Below, in pieces: positions 13,916-14,078 of a DNA stretch of 14,078 bases (the first letter of the stretch is position 1; the number at the start of each line of letters is the position of its first letter). Location of the stretch: positions 1 through 14,078 of the forward strand of contig DATGGU010000001.1 of the NCBI GenBank assembly GCA_035308365.1, read 5' to 3'. The notes under the pieces are model-generated. The model did not search any database and was not told the origin of the DNA. It saw nothing but the letters and a program-made list of their open reading frames with translations. A program made the translations under genes and the position numbers. The stretch comes from PALSA-505 sp035308365. Lineage in GTDB: Bacteria; Actinomycetota; Actinomycetes; Streptosporangiales; Streptosporangiaceae.

Positions 13916-14078
13916 CTGTTCTGGGGGTGTTTCAGGACGTCCGGCTGACAGGCCCGGCGGCCTGTTCTCGTAGGGGGTGCTCAGCACGATCGTCGTCCGG
14001 GTGGACACGCCCGCCGCGGCCCGGATTTCCTGCAGCAGGTTTTCCAGCGCCACCGGCGAGGCGACCCGCACCTTGAGT
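13901..14078 (-). CDS. Lrp/AsnC-family regulator, C-terminal fragment (5' end outside window)
   Basis: Read on the - strand from the right edge, the frame is open for 58 residues to TGA at 13903-13901. It begins LKVRVASPVALENLLQEI and continues AAAGVSTRTTIVLSTPYENR. The pattern of a beta strand, a helix, P/A-GV, T-x-T-x-I-V-L and a final strand matches the end of the RAM ligand-binding domain of Lrp/AsnC regulators (feast/famine regulators that respond to amino acids). The 19 residues after YENRP (P-rich, ending EQAARR) form a tail longer than typical and contain a 13-base repeat of nearby sequence. The DNA-binding domain and start lie outside the window, so the regulated genes cannot be inferred. 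Confidence 0.75.
   Translation of the reverse strand, partial: LKVRVASPVALENLLQEIRAAAGVSTRTTIVLSTPYENRPPGLSAGRPETPPEQAARR

Noticed and set aside
13852..14076. 74-residue + strand open frame near the right edge
   Set aside because: It overlaps the Lrp/AsnC fragment, which has clear family motifs on the opposite strand, and it runs through a terminator hairpin.

Overview
The window is strongly GC-rich with GC-biased third codon positions, GTG starts and actinobacterial-type regulators (a large LuxR/LAL ATPase, TetR, Lrp/AsnC). It most likely comes from a chromosome of a Streptomyces-like or Streptosporangiales-like actinomycete. No mobile-element gene, rRNA, tRNA or CRISPR array was found. Eight protein genes are supported, two of them cut by the window edges.

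Left part (1-5559, + strand): the 3' part of a YdbC/PdxI-like aldo/keto reductase, then a very large cytoplasmic-looking glycoside hydrolase family 38 alpha-mannosidase (1546 aa from GTG 919). The mannosidase carries an unusual exact two-copy 30-bp tandem repeat in a loop just before a zinc-site motif. Centre-left (5560-6640): a cluster of GAGT/ACTC palindromes precedes a secreted protein made of two almost identical 103-residue beta-type domains, which is closed by a strong 14-bp hairpin. Centre (6641-9455): a LAL-type LuxR regulator with an N-terminal ATPase and a C-terminal HTH, separated by a shared hairpin from a convergent transporter gene.

Right-centre (9455-11940): a DHA2 (EmrB/QacA) multidrug-type MFS exporter on the - strand is divergent from a TetR repressor. 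A nested 37-bp palindrome covers the -10 and most of the spacer of a good exporter promoter, giving a classical repressor/efflux pair. The TetR frame has an odd 73-residue Pro/Gly/Ser N-terminal extension.

Right part (11941-14078): a 664-base stretch without a gene is not empty. It holds a 135-nt nested inverted-repeat element whose outer stem is 16 bp if G-U pairs are allowed, a hairpin resembling a terminator, and a multi-hairpin leader-like region. Then comes a secreted seven-bladed RCC1-type beta-propeller protein with the same fold class as BLIP-II. The window ends in the 3' end of a convergent Lrp/AsnC regulator read on the - strand. The strongest candidates for undescribed biology are the structured elements at 12155-12289 and 12359-12491, the palindrome cluster at 5591-5643, and the repeat inserted in the mannosidase.
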